Assembly: GCA_947628755.1 (NCBI GenBank)
Contig: CANRBC010000020.1
Span: forward strand, 1 to 44,772
DNA from: an uncultured Clostridia bacterium
GTDB lineage: Bacteria; Bacillota; Clostridia; Lachnospirales; CAG-274
DNA: 44,772 nucleotides
Direction: 5' to 3'
The first letter of the stretch is position 1. Each line of letters starts with the position of its first letter. Below the pieces are notes generated by a model that made no database searches, was not told where the DNA came from, and was given only the letters and a program-made list of their open reading frames with translations. Below are positions 7,593 through 15,178 of this stretch, one piece after another. A program made the position numbers and the translations under genes.

Positions 7593-8234
7593 TTAATTTA
7601 TTTTCTTAACTGATTCTACGGTATATCCCTTTTCGATAAGTTGCTCAATAGCCTTATCCACATCAAAGGACCTTACCTTTATGACCATTTCAAGTCTGCC
7701 GTTTTCATTGATATTGCTTATATTCCTAATATCGATATTAAGGCTTGCAAATATCTGAGTAATTTCGGCAAATACGCCTGTTCTGTCTTCTGCGGATACC
7801 GCTATTCTCGTTCCCTTTGACTTAACGCCCATAATGTCTATAAAGGCTCTGAATATATCTGTACGGGTGATAATGCCCACAAGATAATTCCCCTCGACTA
7901 CGGGCAGAGAGCTTATTCTGTTCTCCTTCATAACGAGAGCAGCGTCCTCCAGAAGCGCGTCTTTATTTATGCTGAATATGCCCGTTTTCATTATATCCTT
8001 TACCTTGGTCTTGCTCAGCAGATAATTTATCTCATATACGCTTAAGGAAGTTGCGCTTGAAGGATTGACCTCGGCAAGGAGCTTTTCCGTAATAAGCCCT
8101 ATCAGCTTGTTGTCTCCGTCTACAACGGGAAGCTGTGAGTAGCGACCTTCTGTCATCATCTGATATGCCTTTGATACGGAGTAATCAGGTGATACTGTAA
8201 CGGGTCTTCTTGTCATTCTTTGATGTACATACAT
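7593..8234 (-). CDS. CBS-pair and ACT domain protein (AcuB-like)
   Basis: This is a 213-aa cytosolic protein. It has two CBS motifs (about residues 5-60 and 75-130: MTRRPVTVSPDYSV, PVVDGDNKLIGLITEK, KENRISSLPVVEGNYLVGIITR) and an ACT-like domain (about 140-205: AVSAEDRTGVFAEITQIFASLNIDIRNI). Such proteins bind adenine nucleotides and small ligands and act as sensors; the target is not known. I chose the ATG at 8234 with AGGGAGGT upstream rather than the longer frame to 8336, which is AT-rich and runs through the promoter. It is transcribed divergently from transketolase. Confidence 0.88.
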   Translation of the reverse strand: MYVHQRMTRRPVTVSPDYSVSKAYQMMTEGRYSQLPVVDGDNKLIGLITEKLLAEVNPSSATSLSVYEINYLLSKTKVKDIMKTGIFSINKDALLEDAALVMKENRISSLPVVEGNYLVGIITRTDIFRAFIDIMGVKSKGTRIAVSAEDRTGVFAEITQIFASLNIDIRNISNINENGRLEMVIKVRSFDVDKAIEQLIEKGYTVESVKKIN

Positions 8235-8269
8235 AAAATATACCTCCCTATCTATATATCTTTTTCTAT

Positions 8270-8298
8270 ATTCTATCACAATTATTGTGAAAATTGAA
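8270..8298 (-). promoter_or_regulatory. Promoter and palindromic operator of the CBS-ACT gene
   Basis: The minus-strand -35 TTCAAT (8293-8298) and -10 TAGAAT (8270-8275) have a 17-bp spacer. The spacer is nearly filled by the palindrome TCACAATTATTGTGA (8276-8290), placed where a repressor would block polymerase. Confidence 0.5.
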
Positions 8299-8342
8299 GT
8301 AAATTTGATAATTTTTTTAAAATTTTTTTCTTTCATTTTGTC

Positions 8343-8371
8343 TTGTATTGTGTAGAAATATGGTGTATACT
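8343..8371 (+). promoter_or_regulatory. Promoter of the transketolase operon
   Basis: TTGTAT (8343-8348), a 17-bp spacer and TATACT (8366-8371) are present. The leader before the start codon is about 67 nt. Confidence 0.6.
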
Positions 8372-8444
8372 AATATGGAATGACTTTTAATATTGAGAGG
8401 TATTTTTCGTTATATATTAATGAAATAGATTTTGGAGGTCTAAA

Positions 8445-10433
8445 ATGAATTCGTCAGAATTATTAACAATCAACTGTATGAGAATACTCAGCGCAGAGGC
8501 TATTGAAAAGGCTAAATCCGGTCACCCCGGCATCACTATGGGCGCAGCGCCTATGGCTTACGAGCTGTGGGCAAGACACATGAGCCATAATCCCGAAGAC
8601 CCCGACTGGATAAACAGAGACCGATTCGTGCTTTCAGCCGGTCACGGTTCTATGCTTTTATACTCTCTGCTCCATCTCTTCGGTTATGATATGACAATAG
8701 ATGATATTAAGAATTTCAGACAGCTCGGCTCAAAAACGCCCGGTCATCCTGAGGTGAGCAAGACTGCAGGCGTAGACGCCAGCACAGGTCCGCTTGGTCA
8801 GGGTATTGCCAATGCTGTGGGTATGGCTATTGCAGAGGCTCATCTTGCGGCTAAGTTCAACAGAGATGGTTTTAATATTGTAGACCACTATTCATTTGCT
8901 CTTTGTGGCGACGGCTGTCTTATGGAAGGCGTATCCTACGAAGCGGCTTCATTTGCAGGCACATTTGGTCTTGGAAAGGTCATTGTACTCTACGATTCAA
9001 ACGACATTACCATAGAAGGCAATACAAATATTACATTTACGGAAAATGTTCTGGAAAGATTCAAGGCTCTTGGCTGGCATACGGAATTTGTTAAGGACGG
9101 TACTGACATAGACGCCATAGGCGAGGCGATAGAAAAGGCTAAAGCCGTTAAGGACAAGCCTTCAATTATAGAGATAAAGACCGTTATAGGCTACGGCTCA
9201 CCTAACAAGGCAGGCAGCGAGACCTCTCACGGTGCGCCCTTGGGCGAGGATGAGGTAAAGGCTACAAAGAAGGCTCTTGGCTGGAATTACGAAGAGGATT
9301 TCTATGTTCCCCGGGAGGTATGGGACAATGTCAGACCCCTCAGAGAAAAGCTCATAGCAGACGCCAATGAATGGAAAAAAATGTATGCAGAGTATGAAAA
9401 GGCTTATCCTGAGCTTGCGGCTGAGTTCAAGGCATGGCATGAGGATGACTTTATTTCCGACCTTATAGATGACGACAGCTTCTGGCTCAATGACGGAGAT
9501 ATGGCTACAAGAAACTGTTCAGCCATTATACTGAACAAGCTTGCAAAGAAAATGCCTAATTTATTCGGCGGCTCAGCAGACCTTTCTCCTTCAAATATGT
9601 CAATAATGGAGGGCAGACCATATTTTACAAAGGACTGTCGCGAAGGCTCTAATATACACTATGGAATAAGGGAAATGGCTATGACGGCTATTGCCAACGG
9701 TATGGCATATCATGGCGGTATAAGACCTTACATAGCAAGCTTTTTCGTTTTCTGCGATTATATGAAACCGGGTCTGAGAGTATCTGCTATTTCAAGTCTT
9801 CCTGTTATAAGCATACTTACTCACGACAGTATAGGCGTAGGCGAGGACGGTCCTACACATCAGCCAATAGAGCAGCTTTCTGCTTACAGAAGCACGCCTA
9901 ATTTCAACGTATGGCGTCCCTGTGATGTGAATGAAACTGCCGCTGCATGGTATTCTGCCGTAATGGACAAGACTACGCCGACTGCTCTTGTATTTACAAG
10001 ACAGGCAACAAAAAATATACACATAGACGGAAGAAAAGCTCTTAAGGGCGGTTATATAATAAGAGAATCCTTTAAGGAAACTCCCGATATTGTACTTATA
10101 GCTACCGGTTCTGAGGTTAGCCTTGTATACGATGCATACGATGTGCTTAAGGAAAAGGGCATTTCAGCCCAGGTTGTAAGTATGCCTTGTGTTGAAAGGT
10201 TCGAGGAGCAAAGCGAAGAATACAAAAATACCGTTATTCCGCCAAATGTAAGAAAAAGAATAGTTGTAGAGGCTTCCTTTGATATGGCATGGTACAGATA
10301 TGTGGGCTTTGAGGGCGAAATAATCGGAATGAAGGAATTCGGCACATCCGGTCCATACTCCGTGCTTTTCAAGCACTATGGTTTTACAGTTGACAATGTA
10401 GTTAATAGAGCTATTGCTCTTTTGAATAAATAA
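8445..10433 (+). CDS. tkt: Transketolase
   Basis: This is a full-length 662-aa transketolase. It transfers two-carbon units between sugar phosphates in the non-oxidative pentose phosphate pathway, using thiamine diphosphate. The N-terminal domain has the TPP-binding [18 protein letters not shown] and the [17 protein letters not shown] start. The central pyrimidine domain has [19 protein letters not shown] with the catalytic Glu, and [20 protein letters not shown]-terminal domain follows. TTTGGAGG precedes the ATG. It is first in a probable three-gene operon with an HD hydrolase and an ArgB-like kinase. Confidence 0.97.
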   Translation: MNSSELLTINCMRILSAEAIEKAKSGHPGITMGAAPMAYELWARHMSHNPEDPDWINRDRFVLSAGHGSMLLYSLLHLFGYDMTIDDIKNFRQLGSKTPGHPEVSKTAGVDASTGPLGQGIANAVGMAIAEAHLAAKFNRDGFNIVDHYSFALCGDGCLMEGVSYEAASFAGTFGLGKVIVLYDSNDITIEGNTNITFTENVLERFKALGWHTEFVKDGTDIDAIGEAIEKAKAVKDKPSIIEIKTVIGYGSPNKAGSETSHGAPLGEDEVKATKKALGWNYEEDFYVPREVWDNVRPLREKLIADANEWKKMYAEYEKAYPELAAEFKAWHEDDFISDLIDDDSFWLNDGDMATRNCSAIILNKLAKKMPNLFGGSADLSPSNMSIMEGRPYFTKDCREGSNIHYGIREMAMTAIANGMAYHGGIRPYIASFFVFCDYMKPGLRVSAISSLPVISILTHDSIGVGEDGPTHQPIEQLSAYRSTPNFNVWRPCDVNETAAAWYSAVMDKTTPTALVFTRQATKNIHIDGRKALKGGYIIRESFKETPDIVLIATGSEVSLVYDAYDVLKEKGISAQVVSMPCVERFEEQSEEYKNTVIPPNVRKRIVVEASFDMAWYRYVGFEGEIIGMKEFGTSGPYSVLFKHYGFTVDNVVNRAIALLNK

Positions 10434-10434
10434 T

Positions 10435-11025
10435 ATGGACAAATTAAAAAAACAAATGGATTTTCTCACAACTGTTGAGGAAATGAAGAGAATATACAGA
10501 CAGTCTATTCTGGAGGACAATGGCAGAATAAGGCGTGAAAACGATGCAGAGCATAGCTGGCATATATGTATGTACGCTCTTGTTTTGCAGGAATATGCGC
10601 CAAAGGGTACGGATATATTCAAATGTATAAAAATGCTTTTGCTCCACGACCTTGTGGAGATATATGCAGGGGATACGTATCTCTATGATGAAAAAGCCAA
10701 TTCCGACAAGCGAGAAAGAGAAGAAAATGCCGCCCAAAGGCTTTATTCCGTTCTGGGAGAGCAGGGCGAGAAATTAAAGGCTCTATGGCATGAATTTGAC
10801 GAGGGCAAAACTATCGAAGCTCAGTTTGCCAATGCCTGTGACAGACTTCAACCCATTATTCTCAATTACAGAAGCAAGGGTGAAAAGTGGAAGGAAAATA
10901 ATATCCATATTTCACAGGTAATAGAAAAGGGCAGTTGGAAAACAAGGAATGTAGACGAAAAAGTACGGCAATTTGTTTTTGATTTGCTTAACGAATGTGT
11001 TGAAAAGGGATATTTACTGCCTTAA
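10435..11025 (+). CDS. HD-domain phosphohydrolase (YfbR/HDDC2-like)
   Basis: This 196-aa metal-dependent phosphohydrolase has the HD signature His40 (DAEHSWH), His71-Asp72 (LLLHDLVEIYAGD), Glu75 and a later Asp in ANACDRLQPI. The pattern AEHSW...HDLVEIYAGD is that of the HDDC2/YfbR subgroup, some of which are 5'-deoxynucleotidases. Substrate is not certain. It starts one base after the transketolase stop without a clear ribosome site, so it is probably translated by coupling. The insertion YLYDEKANSDKREREENAAQRL is typical of this group. Confidence 0.87.
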   Translation: MDKLKKQMDFLTTVEEMKRIYRQSILEDNGRIRRENDAEHSWHICMYALVLQEYAPKGTDIFKCIKMLLLHDLVEIYAGDTYLYDEKANSDKREREENAAQRLYSVLGEQGEKLKALWHEFDEGKTIEAQFANACDRLQPIILNYRSKGEKWKENNIHISQVIEKGSWKTRNVDEKVRQFVFDLLNECVEKGYLLP

Positions 11026-11039
11026 AAGGAAGTGTATAT

Positions 11040-11930
11040 ATGAGTGATTTGGAAAAGGTTGTGGAAAAGGCGCAGCTTCTTACAGAGGCTTTGCCATATA
11101 TAAGAGATTTCCACAACAAAAGAATAGTTATAAAATACGGAAGCAAGGTGCTTGGCGACAGACAGGTGGCAGAAAGCGTTATGCAGGATATAGTTCTGCT
11201 TAAGCTAATAGGTATGGAGCCCATTATAGTACACAGCGGAAGTGATGAAATAAACAAATGGCTCAAAGCCATAGGCAAGGATATTGAATACATAGGCGGC
11301 AACAGGGTAACGGACGAGGAAACAATGGAGATTGTTGAAATGGTTCTCGGTAAGATAAACAAAGACCTTGTGCAGCTTATAGAAAAAAACGGCTGTAAAG
11401 CCGTAGGTATATGCGGCAAGGACAGCGGAACGATAAAGGTATCCAAGAAAATAGTTGAAGGCGAGGATATAGGCTATTTCGGTGAAATAGAGAAAATAAA
11501 CACCGAGCTTATACTCGACCTTATAGAAAGGGATTTTATTCCCGTTATTTCCTCCATAGGAATAAGCGATGATTTTGAAAGCTATAATCTGAAGGCAGAT
11601 GATGTGGCAGGCGCTGTTGCAAAGGCTGTTGGTGCTGAAAAGCTCCTTTTCCTTGCGAGAAACGACGATGTGTACAACAGTCTGCCTCAGTCAATGATAA
11701 CCGTCGAGGAGGCAGGAAGACTTATAGAAAACAAGTCCATGAGCATAGGCAATTACAACAAAATAAAATGCGCTATTGACGCCGTAAATAACGGCGTACA
11801 CAGAGCACATATTGTAGACGGCTCTATTGAGCATAGCGTTCTGCTGGAATTTTTTACGATACATGGTGTGGGTACAGCTATTGTCGGTAACGACAAGACC
11901 CTTTATCCTCACGAAAAGCAGTATAGATAA
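11040..11930 (+). CDS. Divergent acetylglutamate kinase (ArgB) homologue
   Basis: This 296-aa amino-acid-kinase-fold protein follows ArgB from end to end. It starts ALPYIRDFHNKRIVIKYG, keeps NRVTDEETMEIVEMVLGKINK, KADDVAGAVAKAVGAEKLLFL and ends DGSIEHSVLLEFFTIHGVGTAIV. Several ligand-binding motifs are changed. The usual KYGG is KYGS (residues 32-35) and HGGG is HSGS (65-68). The LTDxxGV strand is LARNDDVY, and the GGMxPK loop is IGNYNKI (236-242). Lys32 is kept. Normal ArgB phosphorylates N-acetylglutamate for arginine synthesis. These changes and the lack of arg neighbours suggest another substrate or loss of activity. AAGGAAGTG precedes the ATG and the gene ends the tkt operon. Confidence 0.83.
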   Translation: MSDLEKVVEKAQLLTEALPYIRDFHNKRIVIKYGSKVLGDRQVAESVMQDIVLLKLIGMEPIIVHSGSDEINKWLKAIGKDIEYIGGNRVTDEETMEIVEMVLGKINKDLVQLIEKNGCKAVGICGKDSGTIKVSKKIVEGEDIGYFGEIEKINTELILDLIERDFIPVISSIGISDDFESYNLKADDVAGAVAKAVGAEKLLFLARNDDVYNSLPQSMITVEEAGRLIENKSMSIGNYNKIKCAIDAVNNGVHRAHIVDGSIEHSVLLEFFTIHGVGTAIVGNDKTLYPHEKQYR

Positions 11931-11932
11931 AA

Positions 11933-11953
11933 AGGAGAGCGATATGCTCTCTT
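11933..11953 (+). terminator. First copy of the terminator hairpin (broken tail)
   Basis: The 21-nt AGGAGAGC-to-CTCTT block contains stem GAGAGC/GCTCTC with loop GATAT. It starts 3 bp past the ArgB-like stop codon. The tail is only TT before CAGACTG, so it should terminate poorly compared with its duplicate at 12260-12280. Confidence 0.6.
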
Positions 11954-12259
11954 CAGACTGTCGAAAAAACAACATTTTGATAGGAAATATGAATTTCAAG
12001 TAAAGAACAGTTTGCAAAAAAGCGTCGCAGACTTTAATCCGCAGGAGGAATTCACTTCCTCCGAGGACAGGAACTTTACTGATATTTTGCACACTTGTCA
12101 AAATATCAGTAAACACGGCTGGTTCCTACCATTGAATCGGAAAGATTGATCCGACAGGGCGTAAGCCCTGCTTTTACCGAAGGTAAAAGTTCTGACAGCT
12201 AACTGAAAGAAATGCCAATAAGCATTTCTTTCAAGCGTGTCGATTTTATCGACACGCAG

Positions 12260-12286
12260 AGGAGAGCGATATGCTCTCTTTTTTTA
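12260..12286 (+). terminator. Second, intact copy of the terminator
   Basis: The same GAGAGC/GCTCTC stem as at 11933 is here followed by a run of nine T, a strong intrinsic terminator. Before the putative insertion it was presumably the original terminator of the tkt operon. Confidence 0.85.
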
Positions 12287-12328
12287 GTGTGCAGAAAATA
12301 ATATATATCGCTTTCGTTCTTTTTTATG

Positions 12329-12357
12329 TTGTAAAATTCAGTATGATATGGTAAAAT
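12329..12357 (+). promoter_or_regulatory. Promoter of the YkvI-dat operon
   Basis: TTGTAA (12329-12334), a 17-bp spacer and TAAAAT (12352-12357) are present. Downstream, in the leader, CTTTAGC and GCTAAAG (about 12367-12390) could form a hairpin before the ribosome site. Confidence 0.6.
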
Positions 12358-12419
12358 AAGTATAGGCTTTAGCGCTTTGTGTTGCTAAAGCAAAATAAAT
12401 ATAAATTATGAGGTGGATT

Positions 12420-13553
12420 ATGAAAGAACAATCAAAAGCAAGCGCTTACACCCGATATATTCTTCCTGGCGTGCTTTTGCAGTCAGTGCTTATTGGCGGC
12501 GGCTATGCCACAGGACGCGAGATATTCTCCTACGGCGCAAAATTCGGCGCTATGGGTTGGCTCTCCGGTATCACCATAGGTATCGGCTTTGCGCTTTTTG
12601 CGTTTTTATCCTTTGAAATATGCCGTATATACAAGGTATATGACTACAAAAATTATATCAAGCAGGTAATAGGACCGTTATGGCCTGTAATGGATATACT
12701 TACAGTGCTTATTGCCATAATGCTTATTGCTGTTATGGCAGCGGCAACGGGAAGTATTTTTGAGCAGATAAATCTGCCTAATATACTGGGCTCTGTACTT
12801 ATTGTGCTTGCCTGCGGTCTTCTCAACTTCAAGGGCTCAAGAGTTATTGAAAAATTTGAAAGCATAGGCACGATACTTCTCTATGGCGGATACATATTGT
12901 TTACCATAATAGTGCTTGTAAAATTCGGCGGCAATATTCCCAAGGTGTTTGCAGCAGGCGATACAAGCGCCGTTGAGGGAAATGTAGGTATAGGTCTTTG
13001 CGTATGGACAGGCATATTATATGTTGCCTACAACATCAATGCTATACCTATGGGTATGTTTTCACTTACAAGGCAAACTAAACGTAAGGAAACCATCATT
13101 TCCGGTATATTTGCAGGTCTGCTTATGGTAATACCATGGTTTTTGTCTTACTTTGCTATGATGTGCTTCTACGGAAACACGTCTATTGTAGGCGCTGAGG
13201 TAGAAACGCCATGGGTAGAGATGATAAAGGCAGCCAACGGCGGCGCGCCTTTACTTGCACTTTTCAGCATAGTTATGGGTTGGACTCTTTTGGAAACGGC
13301 AACAGGCTGTATACACATGATAATAGACCGATTTGACGTTGCCCTTGAGGAAAAGGGTAGTGAAAGGCTTACGGATGCCAAAAGAGGCATTATCACCGTT
13401 ATCACTCTTACTCTTGCCCTTATACTTTCAAGAGTTGGCGTTGTTGCACTTATAGAAAAGGGATATACTATTCTTTCTTACGGATTTATTCTGTTCTATC
13501 TTCTGCCTACGCTTATTATAGGCGGATATAAGATAATAAAACACAAGGACTGA
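12420..13553 (+). CDS. YkvI-family membrane transporter
   Basis: This is a 377-aa integral membrane protein with about ten hydrophobic spans. The conserved N-terminal LIGGGYATGREIFSYGAKFG and central VGIGLCVWTGILYVAYNINAIP fit the YkvI family of LeuT-like transporters, whose substrates are undetermined. I chose the ATG at 12420 because AGGTGG lies 3 bp before it. An ATG at 12408 has no ribosome site. It is followed after 16 bp by D-amino-acid aminotransferase in what looks like a two-gene operon, so an amino-acid substrate is plausible (inference). Confidence 0.85.
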   Translation: MKEQSKASAYTRYILPGVLLQSVLIGGGYATGREIFSYGAKFGAMGWLSGITIGIGFALFAFLSFEICRIYKVYDYKNYIKQVIGPLWPVMDILTVLIAIMLIAVMAAATGSIFEQINLPNILGSVLIVLACGLLNFKGSRVIEKFESIGTILLYGGYILFTIIVLVKFGGNIPKVFAAGDTSAVEGNVGIGLCVWTGILYVAYNINAIPMGMFSLTRQTKRKETIISGIFAGLLMVIPWFLSYFAMMCFYGNTSIVGAEVETPWVEMIKAANGGAPLLALFSIVMGWTLLETATGCIHMIIDRFDVALEEKGSERLTDAKRGIITVITLTLALILSRVGVVALIEKGYTILSYGFILFYLLPTLIIGGYKIIKHKD

Positions 13554-13569
13554 TACGGGAGGAATTTTT

Positions 13570-14415
13570 ATGAAATATGTAGGTTACTATAACGGCGAAA
13601 TAGGTCCTCTTGAGGAAATGAAAATACCGATGCTCGACAGAGCCGTGTACTTCGGAGACGGCTGCTATGACGCCACTACCTTTGCGCATAATCACATATT
13701 TGCGGCAAAGGACCACTTAGACCGCTTCTATAACAGCTGTCGTATGCTTGAAATTCCTTTTGATATGTCAAGAGAAGAGCTTACTGCGGCGCTGCAAAGC
13801 TGTATAGACGCAAATGAAGAGGAGCACGGTATGCTCTATTGGCAATGCTCCAGAGGAACATATTTCAGAAATCATAATTTTCCGCCCGAAAATATAAAGC
13901 CTAATCTTATGATTTTCACAGTACCCTGTGAGCTTATTCCTATGGATACTACATTTAAGCTGATATCAATGGAGGATACCCGTTTTCTCCATTGTAATAT
14001 CAAGACGCTTAACCTTATTCCAAGCGTTATTGCATATCAGCGCTGTATAGAAAAGGGCTGTCAGGAAACAGTATTTCACAGAGGAGAAAAAGTTACGGAA
14101 TGCGCCCACAGCAATATTCTCATAATAAAAGACGGAGTTTTGCAAACTCCTCCAAGAGATAATCTTATACTGCCGGGAATAACGCTTAAACATCTTCTGG
14201 AGCTTGCTCAAAAAAACGGCATACCTGTAAAGGAAGCTCCCTTTACTATGGAGGAGCTTAAAAATGCCGATGAAATAATAGTAAGCAGTTCAGGCGGACT
14301 GTGCATAAGAGCAGACGAGCTTGACGGTCAGCCTATAGGCGGCAAGGATTCCGAAACATTAAAAAAACTCCAGGATGCCTATACTGAATTTTATGATAAG
14401 GATACAAACTATTAA
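13570..14415 (+). CDS. dat: D-amino-acid aminotransferase
   Basis: This 281-aa fold-type IV PLP enzyme interconverts D-alanine plus 2-oxoglutarate with pyruvate plus D-glutamate, supplying D-amino acids for peptidoglycan. It shows LDRAVYFGDGCYDATTF, the PLP lysine in CNIKTLNLIPSVIAYQ, and ETVFHRGEKVTECAHSNILIIKDGVLQTPP. It aligns well with Bacillus Dat throughout, including the KTLN context of the lysine. GGGAGGA precedes the ATG. It is second in the operon with the YkvI-type transporter and has its own terminator downstream. Confidence 0.9.
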   Translation: MKYVGYYNGEIGPLEEMKIPMLDRAVYFGDGCYDATTFAHNHIFAAKDHLDRFYNSCRMLEIPFDMSREELTAALQSCIDANEEEHGMLYWQCSRGTYFRNHNFPPENIKPNLMIFTVPCELIPMDTTFKLISMEDTRFLHCNIKTLNLIPSVIAYQRCIEKGCQETVFHRGEKVTECAHSNILIIKDGVLQTPPRDNLILPGITLKHLLELAQKNGIPVKEAPFTMEELKNADEIIVSSSGGLCIRADELDGQPIGGKDSETLKKLQDAYTEFYDKDTNY

Positions 14416-14416
14416 A

Positions 14417-14446
14417 TAAAGGAGGCTTTATCCTCCTTTATTTTAT
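14417..14446 (+). terminator. Terminator after dat
   Basis: A 9-bp stem TAAAGGAGG/CCTCCTTTA (14417-14425 with 14432-14440) has a 6-nt loop and is followed by TTTTATT. It starts 2 bp past the stop codon. Confidence 0.85.
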
Positions 14447-14458
14447 TCTCATATTGTG

Positions 14459-14487
14459 TTGACAGGGCATAAAATATAATGTATTAT
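14459..14487 (+). promoter_or_regulatory. Promoter of mntP
   Basis: TTGACA (14459-14464), a 17-bp spacer and TATTAT (14482-14487) are present. The leader is only about 23 nt, so there is no room for the yybP-ykoY manganese riboswitch often found on such genes. Confidence 0.75.
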
Positions 14488-14516
14488 TATAAAAATAAAT
14501 TGTTTGGAGGGATTAT

Positions 14517-15095
14517 ATGGGCTTTATAGAATTGTTCTTTGTTGCCGTAAGTCTGGCTATGGACGCCTTTGCCGTATCTGTTTCAAACGGACTTATGCTC
14601 CCTAAAATAAAGATAAAACACGCTGTCATATTCGGCGGCTTTTTCGGCTTTTTTCAGTTTATAATGCCTCTTATAGGCTATGCTCTTGCAAGCCGATTCA
14701 GTCAATACATAGTCAGCTTCGACCATTGGATAGCCTTTTTGCTTCTGGCAATAATAGGAGGAGGCATGATAAAGGACAGCTTTGAGCAAAATGAAGCCTC
14801 TGCCGAGCAGACCGAAAGCAAAATAATGTCCTTTGGCAATCTTACAAGCCTTGCAATAGCAACGAGTATTGACGCCCTTGCAGTCGGTGTGACACTTGCT
14901 CTTATGCCCGGCACTAATATATGGTTTTCATGCTTTGTAATAGGTATAGTTGCCTTTGTCATATCCTATATCGGCGTTATGCTGGGCAAGAAAATAAGCG
15001 GAGTATTTCAATCCTATGCGGCAAGAATAGGCGGCTGCGTACTTATAATAATAGGTATTAAAATTTTAATAGAGCATATATTTTTTGGCGGCTGA
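14517..15095 (+). CDS. mntP: Manganese efflux protein MntP
   Basis: This 192-aa, six-span inner-membrane protein exports Mn2+. It has the two homologous repeats of the family, each with the conserved acidic motif: SLAMDAFAVSVSNGL near residue 15 and ATSIDALAVGVTLAL near residue 120. Length matches the family. TTTGGAGGG precedes the ATG. It has its own promoter and terminator, so it is monocistronic. No metal riboswitch is visible, so any manganese control must act through a protein or post-transcriptionally. Confidence 0.94.
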   Translation: MGFIELFFVAVSLAMDAFAVSVSNGLMLPKIKIKHAVIFGGFFGFFQFIMPLIGYALASRFSQYIVSFDHWIAFLLLAIIGGGMIKDSFEQNEASAEQTESKIMSFGNLTSLAIATSIDALAVGVTLALMPGTNIWFSCFVIGIVAFVISYIGVMLGKKISGVFQSYAARIGGCVLIIIGIKILIEHIFFGG

Positions 15096-15116
15096 TTTTT
15101 CGGTCGCCTTTATTTT
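15087..15116 (+). terminator. Terminator overlapping the end of mntP
   Basis: A 9-bp stem with two wobble pairs (15087-15095 with 15100-15108) and a TTTT loop is followed by TTTATTTTG. The left arm contains the last two codons and the stop of mntP, so a terminating ribosome would occlude it. Confidence 0.65.
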
Positions 15117-15178
15117 GTCCTTGAAATAAAAAGGATTTTCCGCAGAAATAATGAAATATATATAATAGAGGTGATTTT

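Larger units (their letters stand above)
11933..12286 (+). repeat. Structured element: nine hairpins between terminator copies
   Basis: This fills most of the 489-bp gap between the ArgB-like stop and the YkvI-type start. Two identical 21-nt blocks (11933-11953, 12260-12280) lie 327 bp apart. Between them are perfect stems, in order: 12044-12050/12056-12062 (7 bp), 12075-12089/12099-12113 (15 bp), 12137-12141/12150-12154 (5 bp), 12155-12160/12165-12170 (6 bp), 12171-12178/12182-12189 (8 bp), 12205-12215/12222-12232 (11 bp) and 12235-12244/12248-12257 (10 bp). TGTCGA followed by A-runs at the left inner end resembles, inverted, the hairpin at the right inner end. No convincing ORF is present. 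It may be a dispersed non-autonomous repeat inserted in a terminator, or a structured RNA. Confidence 0.7.

Noticed and set aside
11691..12116. 141-aa minus-strand reading frame covering the end of the ArgB-like gene and part of the hairpin element
   Set aside because: It is antisense to a real gene and runs through several hairpins, with no ribosome site. Frames like this arise from the repeat itself.
11954..12259. CRISPR array as an explanation for the repeated hairpins
   Set aside because: The stems differ from one another in sequence and length. There is no regularly spaced identical repeat and no cas gene.
14447..14516. yybP-ykoY manganese riboswitch before mntP
   Set aside because: A promoter with consensus -35 at 14459 leaves a leader of about 23 nt, too short for the riboswitch.
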